Shown here piece by piece: positions 41,300 through 49,843 of a DNA stretch of 64,000 nucleotides. The position numbers and the translations under genes were made by a program. The notes beneath the pieces were generated by a model. It had not been told where the DNA came from, searched no databases, and worked only from the letters and a program-made list of their open reading frames with translations. Every line of letters begins with the position of its first letter. The first letter of the stretch is position 1. The DNA is from Prevotella sp. Lineage in GTDB: Bacteria; Bacteroidota; Bacteroidia; Bacteroidales; Bacteroidaceae. Where the stretch lies: contig JAFSNR010000025.1 in NCBI GenBank assembly GCA_017443345.1, forward strand, positions 1-64,000. The letters are read 5' to 3'.

Positions 41300-41904
41300 G
41301 GATATGGAACGGTTATTTTTCCTTTGACGATGATAGCCGACTCGTAGCCCATCTGCTTCACGCGACTCAGCATCTCGTGAGCCTCCTCGTAGGTACGGTA
41401 GTTGCCCATGCGACAGATCCATCTCGGACTATAGAAATGTACGTATACGGGCACGCCGGGGAAGAGTGCCTTGACCTCGCTGCCTGCCTTCTCGGCCTTC
41501 AGACGGTCATTGCGCGAATTACCTCCTGCGAAGACCTGTACACGATAGCCTGTAATCTTATAGCCGTTCCTGATCATCTTCTTGTTATCTGTGGTGTCAG
41601 GCACGATGACGGTCGTCTGGTTGGCTGTATCAACGGGCTTCTCTGCTATCTTGTCCTGATTTGTAGCAGTGTCGTTTTGTTTCTTTTCTGTTTGTTTCTG
41701 AGTCGTGGCAGTCGTGGTTGCAGGCTTGGTGGACTGCTCGGCAGTCTTGCCGTTGACTAGCTCGTCAATTTCCCTGCTTTCATGGACAGTCACTTTTCCT
41801 TCACCTACCTTGCTCTTCTGCAGGCGTTCGGTAAAGGATGATTGTGCGTTGGCTGCAGTGATACAGCCAACACACATCATCATGATTATTGCGAAACGTT
41901 TCAC
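41296..41904 (-). CDS. SPOR-domain periplasmic protein
   Basis: A 202-residue exported protein: signal peptide ending ANAQ (about residue 21), a Thr/Lys/Gln-rich disordered linker (residues 55-105) and a C-terminal SPOR domain ([34 protein letters not shown], split as [23 protein letters not shown]). SPOR domains bind denuded septal peptidoglycan, so a role in cell division or wall maintenance is likely. It lies between tpiA (4-nt gap) and folE, the standard order in Bacteroidales. Confidence 0.9.
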   Translation of the reverse strand: MKRFAIIMMMCVGCITAANAQSSFTERLQKSKVGEGKVTVHESREIDELVNGKTAEQSTKPATTTATTQKQTEKKQNDTATNQDKIAEKPVDTANQTTVIVPDTTDNKKMIRNGYKITGYRVQVFAGGNSRNDRLKAEKAGSEVKALFPGVPVYVHFYSPRWICRMGNYRTYEEAHEMLSRVKQMGYESAIIVKGKITVPYP

Positions 41905-41908
41905 TTTC

Positions 41909-42670
41909 TTACTTCTTCCAAGCGTCGATAATACCCTTGAAGTCAGCAGCCTTCAGCGAAGCGCCTCCAATCAGACCACCGTCGATGTCGGGCTTTGCGA
42001 AGAGCTCAGGAGCATTGCTGGCCTTGCAAGAACCACCATAGAGGATGGTTGTGCCGTCAGCAACAGCTGCACCATACTTCTCAGCGATGATTGAACGGAT
42101 GTAAGCGTGGATCTCCTCAGCCTGCTCAGCGGTAGCGGTCTTACCAGTACCGATGGCCCAGATTGGCTCGTAAGCGATAACGATCTTGCGGAAGTCCTCC
42201 TCAGAGAGGTTGAATACGCTGCCCTCGAGCTCGGCCTTTACGACCTCGTTCTGCTTGCCAGCCTCGCGCTCCTCGAGTGACTCGCCAATACAGAAGATCA
42301 CCTTCAGGTCGTTCTTCTGAGCGAGCAGCACCTTCTCCTTCAGGATCTCAGGAGTCTCCTTGTAATACTCACGACGCTCTGAGTGACCCAGAATAACGTA
42401 CTGGGCACCAGTGCTCTTTACCATCTCTGCAGATACCTCACCTGTGAAGGCTCCCTTCTCCTTGTCAGCGCAGTTCTCAGCACCCAGACCGATGATGTCC
42501 TGATCGAGGAACTGTGCGATAGAAGCGAGGTGGATAAACGGTGTGCAGATTACTACACCACAGTTGGGCTTGTCAGCCTTCAATGTCTCATTCAGCTCCT
42601 TTGCAAGAGCGATACCATCCTGGAGATTCATGTTCATCTTCCAGTTTCCTGCTACGATTTTCTTTCTCAT
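41909..42670 (-). CDS. tpiA: Triosephosphate isomerase
   Basis: Interconverts dihydroxyacetone phosphate and glyceraldehyde-3-phosphate. From ATG 42670 the 253-residue protein is a complete TIM: AGNWKMN (Asn and Lys of the active site), [10 protein letters not shown] (His), the catalytic Glu in [14 protein letters not shown] with loop 6, and [10 protein letters not shown]. The frame runs on upstream without a stop into the DoxX-like gene, so a 654-residue fusion is formally encoded. The AT-rich stretch just before the ATG looks like an ordinary leader, so internal initiation at 42670 is the likelier reading. Confidence 0.93.
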   Translation of the reverse strand: MRKKIVAGNWKMNMNLQDGIALAKELNETLKADKPNCGVVICTPFIHLASIAQFLDQDIIGLGAENCADKEKGAFTGEVSAEMVKSTGAQYVILGHSERREYYKETPEILKEKVLLAQKNDLKVIFCIGESLEEREAGKQNEVVKAELEGSVFNLSEEDFRKIVIAYEPIWAIGTGKTATAEQAEEIHAYIRSIIAEKYGAAVADGTTILYGGSCKASNAPELFAKPDIDGGLIGGASLKAADFKGIIDAWKK

Positions 42671-43873
42671 AATTTTATTTTCTTTGTTTAAAGGGTTATT
42701 GTCTTTAATGGCCTTCTTGGCCTTGTCTGCATATTTCTTGTTTTGCGATCTGACCCAACGGCTCCACGCCCAGAGGCGATCAGCGATGGTGAGGAGCACG
42801 AGTGGCAGTACGAACCACGTGAGGATCCACAGGATCTTGCTGGCTACATTATCAGAGGGCAACTGACCCAGTTCAATGTCTTCGAGGCGACCACTGAATT
42901 CCTGCTCATTGGGCAGTGCGTTATGGCTCCACTTCTGGATGATTACACCATCCTTCAGCAACAGCAGGCCTGGGTTAGAGCGGATGATGGTCTTCAGCAT
43001 GATGTCGTCTGTCTGACAGAACGGATATTCAGCTCCAGTCATGTCGCACCAACGGTTGATGGCTTTCTCAGAACTGGCTGTCAGACAATAGAAAGGATAT
43101 TCATTGTCGAGACAGTATTCGTAAATCTGATTCAGCTCACCCAGTTGTGAGTCGTCAGCCTGCTCCAGATGTGGTGAAACCATTAGGAAGGTGTAACCTT
43201 CGCTGTTGAGCACCTGCTCTGTGATATCCTCTCCCTCCTCAGTGGTCTCAATGAAGAAGTCTGCGAGCGGGGAGTCCTCTCCATCCATCATCTTCTGCCA
43301 GCCTTCCCTCAGATTGGCTCCTATGTGATAGGGACGGAAGTCGAACTGGGGCAGGGTATAGAGGCTGCGACCTGAGATGATGACGAGGATGAAGATGGCC
43401 GAGTAGTTCATCACGATCCACTGGTTGGGTTCGCTGATGAGTCTTGGCATCTCGAGGGGCCATCGCCATACGACAACGGCAGCGATCAGCAGGATGACAT
43501 TCTTCCAGAAGGTCTGCCAGTTGGTGAGCACCAGGGCATCGCCAAAGCAGCCACAGTCGTGGATGGGGTCGTCTATTGCCAGCCAAAGCGTAAGCAGGGT
43601 CATTGCTGCGAGCATCACGAGGACAATCTTCGAAACGAGCCTGCGCCTGATGGCGAAGAGCAGACAGATGCCCAAGAAAAACTCAGCTGCTGAAAGCAAT
43701 ACAGAGGCTGATAACGTCATGAAATCAGGCACATAGCGACCTAATCCCAAGGCTGTCAAGTAGTCCTGTATCTTATACTGCGTACCTAATGGGTCAACCG
43801 CTTTGACGAATCCTGAAAGGATGAACGTCACGGCGAGTACCAGGCGGCAGATATTGACTGCGAGTTTCTTCAC
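42671..43873 (-). CDS. DoxX-like membrane protein with thioredoxin-like domain, lacking its own stop codon
   Basis: From ATG 43873 about 385 residues form a BT_3928-type membrane protein. Four N-terminal helices of the DoxX fold ([21 protein letters not shown], split as [35 protein letters not shown], split as DCGCFGDAL) are followed by a further helix, a thioredoxin-like extracytoplasmic domain (residues about 205-335) and a last helix near 350-370. In related genomes it is a separate gene upstream of tpiA. Here no stop codon separates them, so the coordinates end where tpiA begins. A redox or isoprenylated-quinone role is guessed from DoxX relatives. Confidence 0.82.
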
Positions 43874-44424
43874 TCTGATAATTTAATTACTCCAAAGACC
43901 GCGTAGTTGATAATGTCCATATAATTGGATCCGATGCCTTCGCTGACCTTCAGCTGCTCGCCACGCTCCTCGAGGTCCTCGATTTCCTTGATACGTTCGA
44001 TCTTGGTAAGGATGAGGTCGGTATAGCTGCTGACACGCATCGAGCGCCACGCCTCGTCGTAGTCGTGGTTCTTCTTCTTCATGAGCTCAAGCGCTTCGTT
44101 GGCAAACTGGTCGTAGAGGCGCATAGCCTGCTCGTTGGGCATGTCGACGGTGTCAGCAAACCCCTCGCTGAGCTGGATGAGTCCCACGATGCCATAGTTG
44201 ATCAGTGCAATGAACTCAGGACGAATGCCTTCGCCCACCTTCGATTCTTTCTTGATCTCGAGCGAACGAATACGTTTGGCCTTGATGAAAAGCTGGTCTG
44301 TGAGAGCCGTTGGTCGCAGGATGCGCCAAGAGGCTTTGTAGTCATGAAGCTTCTTCTCGAACAATGCCCTGCATTCGGCAAGTGCTTGCTCAAATTGCGT
44401 GTTTGTCTTCTCCAAATAGTCCAT
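43870..44424 (-). CDS. DUF1599 protein (tandem domain)
   Basis: A 184-residue soluble helical protein made of two DUF1599 copies: [21 protein letters not shown], split as [16 protein letters not shown], in the first and [21 protein letters not shown], split as [16 protein letters not shown], in the second, each followed by IxxKxxRIxxIE and an INYxxxGxIxLSE block. Function unknown; the H/D-Y-E/K pattern suggests a MazG-like all-alpha fold (my inference). It opens the operon DUF1599-DoxX-tpiA-SPOR-folE and overlaps the next ATG by 4 nt. Confidence 0.9.
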   Translation of the reverse strand: MDYLEKTNTQFEQALAECRALFEKKLHDYKASWRILRPTALTDQLFIKAKRIRSLEIKKESKVGEGIRPEFIALINYGIVGLIQLSEGFADTVDMPNEQAMRLYDQFANEALELMKKKNHDYDEAWRSMRVSSYTDLILTKIERIKEIEDLEERGEQLKVSEGIGSNYMDIINYAVFGVIKLSE

Positions 44425-44432
44425 ATCGGGTG

Positions 44433-44440
44433 CAAAGGTA
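44433..44440 (-). promoter_or_regulatory. -7 box of the DUF1599-tpiA-folE operon
   Basis: TACCTTTG on the minus strand, 9 nt ahead of the ATG, giving a nearly leaderless transcript. No clear -33 TTTG is present. Confidence 0.6.
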
Positions 44441-44477
44441 AGAAATAAAAATGAAAAAACGCTATTTTTTCAATTTT

Positions 44478-44927
44478 TTATTCCTTCTGCTTCTGGTGAA
44501 TGTAGCGAATTTTCATACCCAGCGTCTCGAATTGTGTACGGATGGAATCACGTTTCATGCGAGTTCGGGTCAACAGCGTCAGCTCCTCTGGAGTAGCTTT
44601 CAGGGCTTTCTTGTGCTCATCCACCTGTGCCTGCAAGGCTTCGAGTTCCTGATTGGCTACTTGCAACAGGCTGTCTGTCAAGGCCATCTCGTCCTGAGCA
44701 GCCTTCAGTTCGATTTCCTGATGCAGTTTCAGGGCGCCTTTGCGGGCTTCAACGATATTCGGAAAGGTCTTGCGCAGTGAGTCGATGTCTTTGCGGGCTG
44801 CATCGAGATCGCCTTGCTCGAAGTGAGTCTGGGCTTCCATGAGAAGCTTCTGGGCTTCCTGCTTGGTGTTGTCACCACAGCCTGCTAACATGATGGCAAC
44901 TGCGAGAATCAAAAACGGGTGTCTCAT
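44478..44927 (-). CDS. Coiled-coil lipoprotein of unknown function
   Basis: A 149-residue lipoprotein starting at ATG 44927 (signal and lipobox LAGC near residue 17), followed by a short TPR-like pair of helices (KLLMEAQTHFEQGDLDAARKD, split as QTHFEQGDLDAARKD) and a long coiled coil rich in Glu, Gln and Leu (DSLLQVANQELEALQAQVDEH, split as LLQVANQELEALQAQ). No catalytic motif. A GTG two codons upstream is less likely as start. It is a single gene between two promoters. Confidence 0.8.
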   Translation of the reverse strand: MRHPFLILAVAIMLAGCGDNTKQEAQKLLMEAQTHFEQGDLDAARKDIDSLRKTFPNIVEARKGALKLHQEIELKAAQDEMALTDSLLQVANQELEALQAQVDEHKKALKATPEELTLLTRTRMKRDSIRTQFETLGMKIRYIHQKQKE

Positions 44928-44964
44928 TGTCACGGGTTTCGTTTTGTTTTGTTCTTTCTGATTG

Positions 44965-44972
44965 CAAAGGTA
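44965..44972 (-). promoter_or_regulatory. -7 box of the coiled-coil lipoprotein gene
   Basis: TACCTTTG on the minus strand, 38 nt ahead of the ATG. Confidence 0.6.
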
Positions 44973-45032
44973 GGCTTTTTCTAGGATTTGTTAGCATAAA
45001 AGACTATTTTTTTTCGATATGTCTCGAATTAT

Positions 45033-45063
45033 TTTGTTTTTTCGCTGATTTTGACTATCTTTG
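45033..45063 (+). promoter_or_regulatory. Promoter of cca
   Basis: TTTG at 45033-45036, a 19-nt spacer and TATCTTTG at 45056-45063, 22 nt ahead of the cca ATG. Confidence 0.8.
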
Positions 45064-45085
45064 CAGTCTCAAATATAGCTGAAGA

Positions 45086-46537
45086 ATGAAATTATACTCT
45101 GACGAAGAACTGGCAGAGATATTGGACCAGGACATTTTCCACCAGATCAGTGAGGCTGCAGACCATCTGGGGCTGGAGTGCTACGTGGTGGGAGGCTATG
45201 TCCGTGACATCTTCCTCGAGCGCCCATCTAACGATATTGACGTGGTGGTCGTGGGGAGTGGTATCTCCGTGGCTGAGGAGCTGAAACGGATGGTGGGCAA
45301 GAAGGCTCATCTGTCCGTATTCCGCAATTTTGGAACAGCCCAGGTCAAATTCCGTCAGAAGGGTATAGAGTACGAGGTGGAGTTCGTGGGAGCCCGAAAG
45401 GAGAGCTACAGTCACGACTCTCGCAAGCCCATCGTGGAAGACGGTACGTTGGAAGATGACCAGAATCGTCGCGACTTTACCATCAATGCGATGGCTATCT
45501 GTCTGAATAAGGAGCGTTTTGGTGAACTTGTCGATCCCTTTAACGGACTTGCAGACCTTGAGGATGGTATCATCGCCACCCCGTTGGAACCAGACATCAC
45601 CTTCTCTGACGATCCCTTGCGAATGATGCGCTGTATCCGATTTGCCACCCAACTGAATTTCCAGATTGAGGAAGAAACGTTTGTGGCCCTTGAGCGGATG
45701 GCTGAAAGGATCAAGATTGTCAGTGGTGAGCGTATCAAGGACGAACTCAATAAGATCCTGCTTTCACCTGTACCCTCAAAGGGGCTCGTGGACTTGCAGC
45801 GATGCGGACTGCTGAACATCATCCTGCCAGAACTCTCTGCTCTCGACATTGTTGAGCAGAAGAACGGCCGTGCACATAAGAACAATTTCTATCACACCTT
45901 AGAGGTACTCGATAATGTCGCCTCCCATCAGGATCCTGAATCTGAGAGCAAACTGTGGCTCAGATGGGCAGCATTGATGCACGACATCGGCAAGACCAAG
46001 TCGAAACGCTGGGATCCTGCAATAGGCTGGACCTTCCATAATCATAATATGATAGGTGCGAAGATGGTGCCTGTCATCTTCCGTCGTCTGATGTTACCAA
46101 TGGATATGAAGATGAAGTATGTTCAGAAACTCGTGGATCTGCACATGCGTCCCATCGCCATTGCTGATGACGAGGTGACTGATTCTGCTGTCCGTCGCCT
46201 GCTGAACGATGCTGGTGAGGACATCGAAGACCTGATGACACTTTGCGAAGCTGACATTACGTCGAAAAACGAGGTGCGCAAGAAGATGTTCCTCGAGAAT
46301 TTCCGTATGGTTCGTGAGAAACTGGCCGATCTGAAGGAGAAAGATTACGTCCGTCTGCTTCAGCCCGTGATCGATGGTAACGAGATTATGGAGATGTTCA
46401 ACCTGAAGCCGAGTCGTGAGGTGGGTGTGCTGAAGCAATATCTCAAAGATGCCGTTCTTGATAACAAGGTGGAAAACGAACGCGAACCTCTGATGGCTCT
46501 GTTGATGGAGAAAGCAAAAGAAATGAAACTGATATAA
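45086..46537 (+). CDS. cca: CCA-adding/poly(A)-type tRNA nucleotidyltransferase with HD domain
   Basis: Adds or repairs the 3' CCA of tRNA; needed here because the tRNA-Pro in this window has no encoded CCA. The 483-residue protein has the nucleotidyltransferase head VGGYVRDIFLERPSNDIDVVV, split as VGGYVRDIFL and NDIDVVV (catalytic Asp pair), RRDFTINAMA, DPLRMMRCIRFATQL, and a C-terminal HD domain (HTLEVLDNV, LMHDIGKTKS). It belongs to class II. GH89 follows after 11 nt and probably shares the transcript. Confidence 0.94.
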   Translation: MKLYSDEELAEILDQDIFHQISEAADHLGLECYVVGGYVRDIFLERPSNDIDVVVVGSGISVAEELKRMVGKKAHLSVFRNFGTAQVKFRQKGIEYEVEFVGARKESYSHDSRKPIVEDGTLEDDQNRRDFTINAMAICLNKERFGELVDPFNGLADLEDGIIATPLEPDITFSDDPLRMMRCIRFATQLNFQIEEETFVALERMAERIKIVSGERIKDELNKILLSPVPSKGLVDLQRCGLLNIILPELSALDIVEQKNGRAHKNNFYHTLEVLDNVASHQDPESESKLWLRWAALMHDIGKTKSKRWDPAIGWTFHNHNMIGAKMVPVIFRRLMLPMDMKMKYVQKLVDLHMRPIAIADDEVTDSAVRRLLNDAGEDIEDLMTLCEADITSKNEVRKKMFLENFRMVREKLADLKEKDYVRLLQPVIDGNEIMEMFNLKPSREVGVLKQYLKDAVLDNKVENEREPLMALLMEKAKEMKLI

Positions 46538-46548
46538 ATATTTTAAAT

Positions 46549-48774
46549 ATGATGAGACCACTACTAACTATTATCGCCATGCTGCTGACCATGCAGGTTT
46601 GGGCTAATCCAGTTGATGAACTACTGGAGAGAATCGACAAGGGTGCTTCTGCCAAGTTTAAGATCGAAAAGGTCAAGAGTGAAAAGGACTTCTTTGAACT
46701 CGATCAACAAGGCCGTAAGGTTGTGGTACGAGGCAACAACTGGGTGAATATCGCCTCAGGTGTTAACTGGTATCTCAAGTATTATGCAGGCATCCACCTT
46801 TCGTGGAACCAGATGCAGGCAAAACTTCCTGCCTCGCTACCTGCAGTCAGCAAGAAAGAACGTCATGAGACGGACTTGGGTCTGCGTTACGACTTCAATT
46901 ACTGTACGTTCTCCTATTCGATGGCTTTCTGGGATTGGAAACGTTGGGAACAGGAGATCGACTGGATGGCCCTTCATGGTGTGAATCTGCCTCTGGCCAT
47001 CGTTGGTGAGGAGTGTGTTTGGCGAAACATGCTGTTGAAACTCGGCTATACGGAGAAAGAGGTGGGCGAGTTTATCGCTGGTCCTGCTTTCCTCGCCTGG
47101 TGGGAGATGAACAACCTCGAAGGGTGGGGTGGACCTCTACCGCTTACTTGGTATGATCGTCAGGAGAAACTGCAGAAGCAGATCCTTGCCCGCATGAAAC
47201 AGCTCGACATGCATCCTGTCTTGCCAGGCTATTGTGGTATGGTGCCTCACGATGCGAAACAGAAACTGGGACTGAACGTCGCTGATGCTGGTCTGTGGAA
47301 TGGTTTCCAGCGTCCTGCTAACCTTCTGCCTACTGATGCGCGCTTTGCTGAAATCGCCACCTTATATTATAATGAGCTCACCAAACTCTTCGGTAAGGCG
47401 GATTACTACTCGATGGACCCCTTCCACGAAAGCAATGATGATCCTTCAATCGACTATGCCAAGGCTGGCGAGGCTATGATGCAGGCCATGAAACGTGTGA
47501 ATCCTAAGGCCGTCTGGGTCATCCAGGGTTGGACGGAGAACCCTCGTCCGCAGATGGTGGATGGCATGAAGACAGGTGATCTGCTCGTACTCGACCTCTT
47601 CTCAGAGTGTCGTCCCATGTTTGGCATCCCCTCTATCTGGAAGCGCGATGAGGGTTATAAGCAGCATGAGTGGCTGTTCTGTCTGCTTGAGAACTTTGGT
47701 GCTAATGTAGGTCTTCATGGTCGCATGGACCAGTTGCTCGACAACTTCTATGTACCCAAGAATCATTGCAAAGGTATTGGTTTCACAATGGAAGGGTCGG
47801 AGAATAATCCCGTGATGTTCGAGTTGATGAGCGAACTGCCTTGGCGTCCTGAGAAGTTTACGAAGGAAGCCTGGATCAAGGACTACGTGAAGGCCCGTTA
47901 TGGCGTAGAGGATCCTACGATTGAAAAGGCTTGGCTAGTTCTTGTCAACAGCATTTACAACTGTCCAGCAGGCAACAACCAGCAAGGCCCTCATGAGAGC
48001 ATCTTCTGCGGGCGTCCCTCACTCAATAACTTCCAGGCATCATCCTGGTCGAAGATGAAGAATTATTACGACCCAGCTGATACGAAGGAAGCTGCGAGAT
48101 TGATGAACAGTGTGGCTGAGAAATATCGTGGTAACAATAATTTCGAATACGATCTCGTGGATATCACCCGTCAGGCACTTGCAGATCAGGCTCGTCAACA
48201 GTATCAGCGCACCATCGCTGACTACAAGGGCTTTGCCCGTCAGGAGTTTGATAAGGACGCTGCTCGTTTCTTGGATATGCTACTGATGCAGGATAAACTT
48301 CTGGGGACACGCTCTGAGTTCCGTGTGGGCCATTGGACGCAGGATGCTGTTAATGCTGGTGTTACTCCTGAAGAGAAGAAACTCTATGAATGGAACGCCC
48401 GCGTACAGATTACGACTTGGGGCAACCGTTATTGTGCTGATACGGGTGGTCTGCGCGACTATGCCCATAAAGAGTGGCAGGGATTGCTGAAAGATTTTTA
48501 CTATCCGAGGTGGAAGGCCTATTTTGATGCATTAGCTGCTCAGATGAAGGCTCAGACGTCTCCTCAGCCAGAACTCTTAGGTGGTGGTCCCAATGCGACG
48601 AAGACAGCAGCAGAACTCTTCCAGATGGCCTTGCCTCAGGAAGTTCAACTCGACTATTATGCGATGGAGGAACCATGGACTCTCCAGCAGAATCCTTATT
48701 CTGCTGCCCCAGAAGGGTCAGCTGTAGACGTGGCACGTGAAATTACTCAAAAGTATTTGGATTATGGCAAGTAG
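46549..48774 (+). CDS. GH89 alpha-N-acetylglucosaminidase
   Basis: A 741-residue secreted exo-glycosidase related to human NAGLU, removing terminal alpha-GlcNAc. It has a signal peptide ending VWAN (about residue 20), the N-terminal domain (GNNWVNIASGVNWYLKYYAGI, split as NIASGVNWYLKYYAGIH), RYDFNYCTFSYSMAFWDWKRW, split as DFNYCTFSYSMAFWDW, and the catalytic motif DPFHE with E294; a second acid is likely in FTMEGSENN. Alpha-GlcNAc caps heparan sulfate chains and some gastric mucin O-glycans. It is coupled to an acetyltransferase gene by an 11-nt overlap. Confidence 0.94.
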   Translation: MMRPLLTIIAMLLTMQVWANPVDELLERIDKGASAKFKIEKVKSEKDFFELDQQGRKVVVRGNNWVNIASGVNWYLKYYAGIHLSWNQMQAKLPASLPAVSKKERHETDLGLRYDFNYCTFSYSMAFWDWKRWEQEIDWMALHGVNLPLAIVGEECVWRNMLLKLGYTEKEVGEFIAGPAFLAWWEMNNLEGWGGPLPLTWYDRQEKLQKQILARMKQLDMHPVLPGYCGMVPHDAKQKLGLNVADAGLWNGFQRPANLLPTDARFAEIATLYYNELTKLFGKADYYSMDPFHESNDDPSIDYAKAGEAMMQAMKRVNPKAVWVIQGWTENPRPQMVDGMKTGDLLVLDLFSECRPMFGIPSIWKRDEGYKQHEWLFCLLENFGANVGLHGRMDQLLDNFYVPKNHCKGIGFTMEGSENNPVMFELMSELPWRPEKFTKEAWIKDYVKARYGVEDPTIEKAWLVLVNSIYNCPAGNNQQGPHESIFCGRPSLNNFQASSWSKMKNYYDPADTKEAARLMNSVAEKYRGNNNFEYDLVDITRQALADQARQQYQRTIADYKGFARQEFDKDAARFLDMLLMQDKLLGTRSEFRVGHWTQDAVNAGVTPEEKKLYEWNARVQITTWGNRYCADTGGLRDYAHKEWQGLLKDFYYPRWKAYFDALAAQMKAQTSPQPELLGGGPNATKTAAELFQMALPQEVQLDYYAMEEPWTLQQNPYSAAPEGSAVDVAREITQKYLDYGK

Positions 48775-49840
48775 TCAGCGATTATTAAGTCTTGATATCC
48801 TGCGCGGTATCACGGTGGCAGGAATGATTCTCGTCAACAATGGTTGGGGCGAATCCTTTGAAATGTTAGGACATTCAAAATGGAACGGTATGACGCCTTG
48901 CGACCTCGTGTTCCCCTTCTTCCTCTTCATCATGGGAATCTCATGCTACCTCTCGTTGGTGAAGTCGGAGTTTAAACCCACTCCGAAGGTCATCCGACGA
49001 ATCGTCAAACGAACGGTCCTGCTTTTTGTCATAGGTCTGTTTATCAACTGGTTCGATCATGCCATCGAGGGTGATCTGCTCTGTTTCGGACATCTGCGAA
49101 TATGGGCTGTGATGCAGCGTATTGCCCTCTGCTATGGTATCGTGTCGCTCTTCGCCCTATTCTGTAATCATAAATATACGGTGCCCGTGATTATCGGGCT
49201 GTTAGTCATCTATACGGCTATTCTGGTCTTTGGCAACGGCTATGCCGAGGATGCCAGTGTGAACATTCTGGCGCAGGTAGATTTGAATCTTTTTGGCTAT
49301 GACCATATCTATCATAAGAGTCCTGTTGATCCTGAAGGTCTGATGGGTACCATCTCGTCTGTAGCCCATGTGCTGCTTGGCTTCTATTGTGGTATGCAGA
49401 TCCTCAAGAAGGAGACAATCGATCAGAAGGTGATCGCCCTCTTCGTGGTTGGAACGGTACTGGTGATAGGCGGTTATCTGCTGTCTTACGGACTGCCACT
49501 CAATAAGCGCATCTGGAGCCCTAGCTATGTCATGATGACCTGTGGTCTGGCCTCTTTGCTGCAGGCTTTCCTGATGTATGTTATTGATATTCAGAAGAAA
49601 TCCGGTTGGACGACGTTCTTCCATGTCTTTGGCGTCAATGCCCTTGCACTCTATGTGTCGAGCGAACTGCTAGCCATCCTTTTAGGCCATATCGGTTTGT
49701 CTGAGATGGTTTATAATGGCATCCATGCTGTCATCGCTCCGTTGAAATGGGCTTCATTGGCCTATGCCATCTATTTCGTGCTGCTGAACTTTGCTATCGG
49801 CTACGTACTTTATCGTAAAAAGATTTACATCAAACTCTAA
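48764..49840 (+). CDS. NagX/HGSNAT-like transmembrane acyltransferase (DUF5009)
   Basis: A 358-residue inner-membrane protein with about ten helices. It opens with RLLSLDILRGITVAGMILVNN, split as SLDILRGITVAGMILVNN, and has WNGMTPCDLVFPFFLFIMG, split as TPCDLVFPFFLFIMG, the hallmarks of the family of human heparan-alpha-glucosaminide N-acetyltransferase and bacterial NagX. A role in acetylating terminal glucosamine across the membrane is inferred from this family and from its position between GH89 and GH2 genes. The start at 48764 overlaps the GH89 3' end by 11 nt. Confidence 0.88.
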   Translation: MASSQRLLSLDILRGITVAGMILVNNGWGESFEMLGHSKWNGMTPCDLVFPFFLFIMGISCYLSLVKSEFKPTPKVIRRIVKRTVLLFVIGLFINWFDHAIEGDLLCFGHLRIWAVMQRIALCYGIVSLFALFCNHKYTVPVIIGLLVIYTAILVFGNGYAEDASVNILAQVDLNLFGYDHIYHKSPVDPEGLMGTISSVAHVLLGFYCGMQILKKETIDQKVIALFVVGTVLVIGGYLLSYGLPLNKRIWSPSYVMMTCGLASLLQAFLMYVIDIQKKSGWTTFFHVFGVNALALYVSSELLAILLGHIGLSEMVYNGIHAVIAPLKWASLAYAIYFVLLNFAIGYVLYRKKIYIKL

Positions 49841-49843
49841 CAT

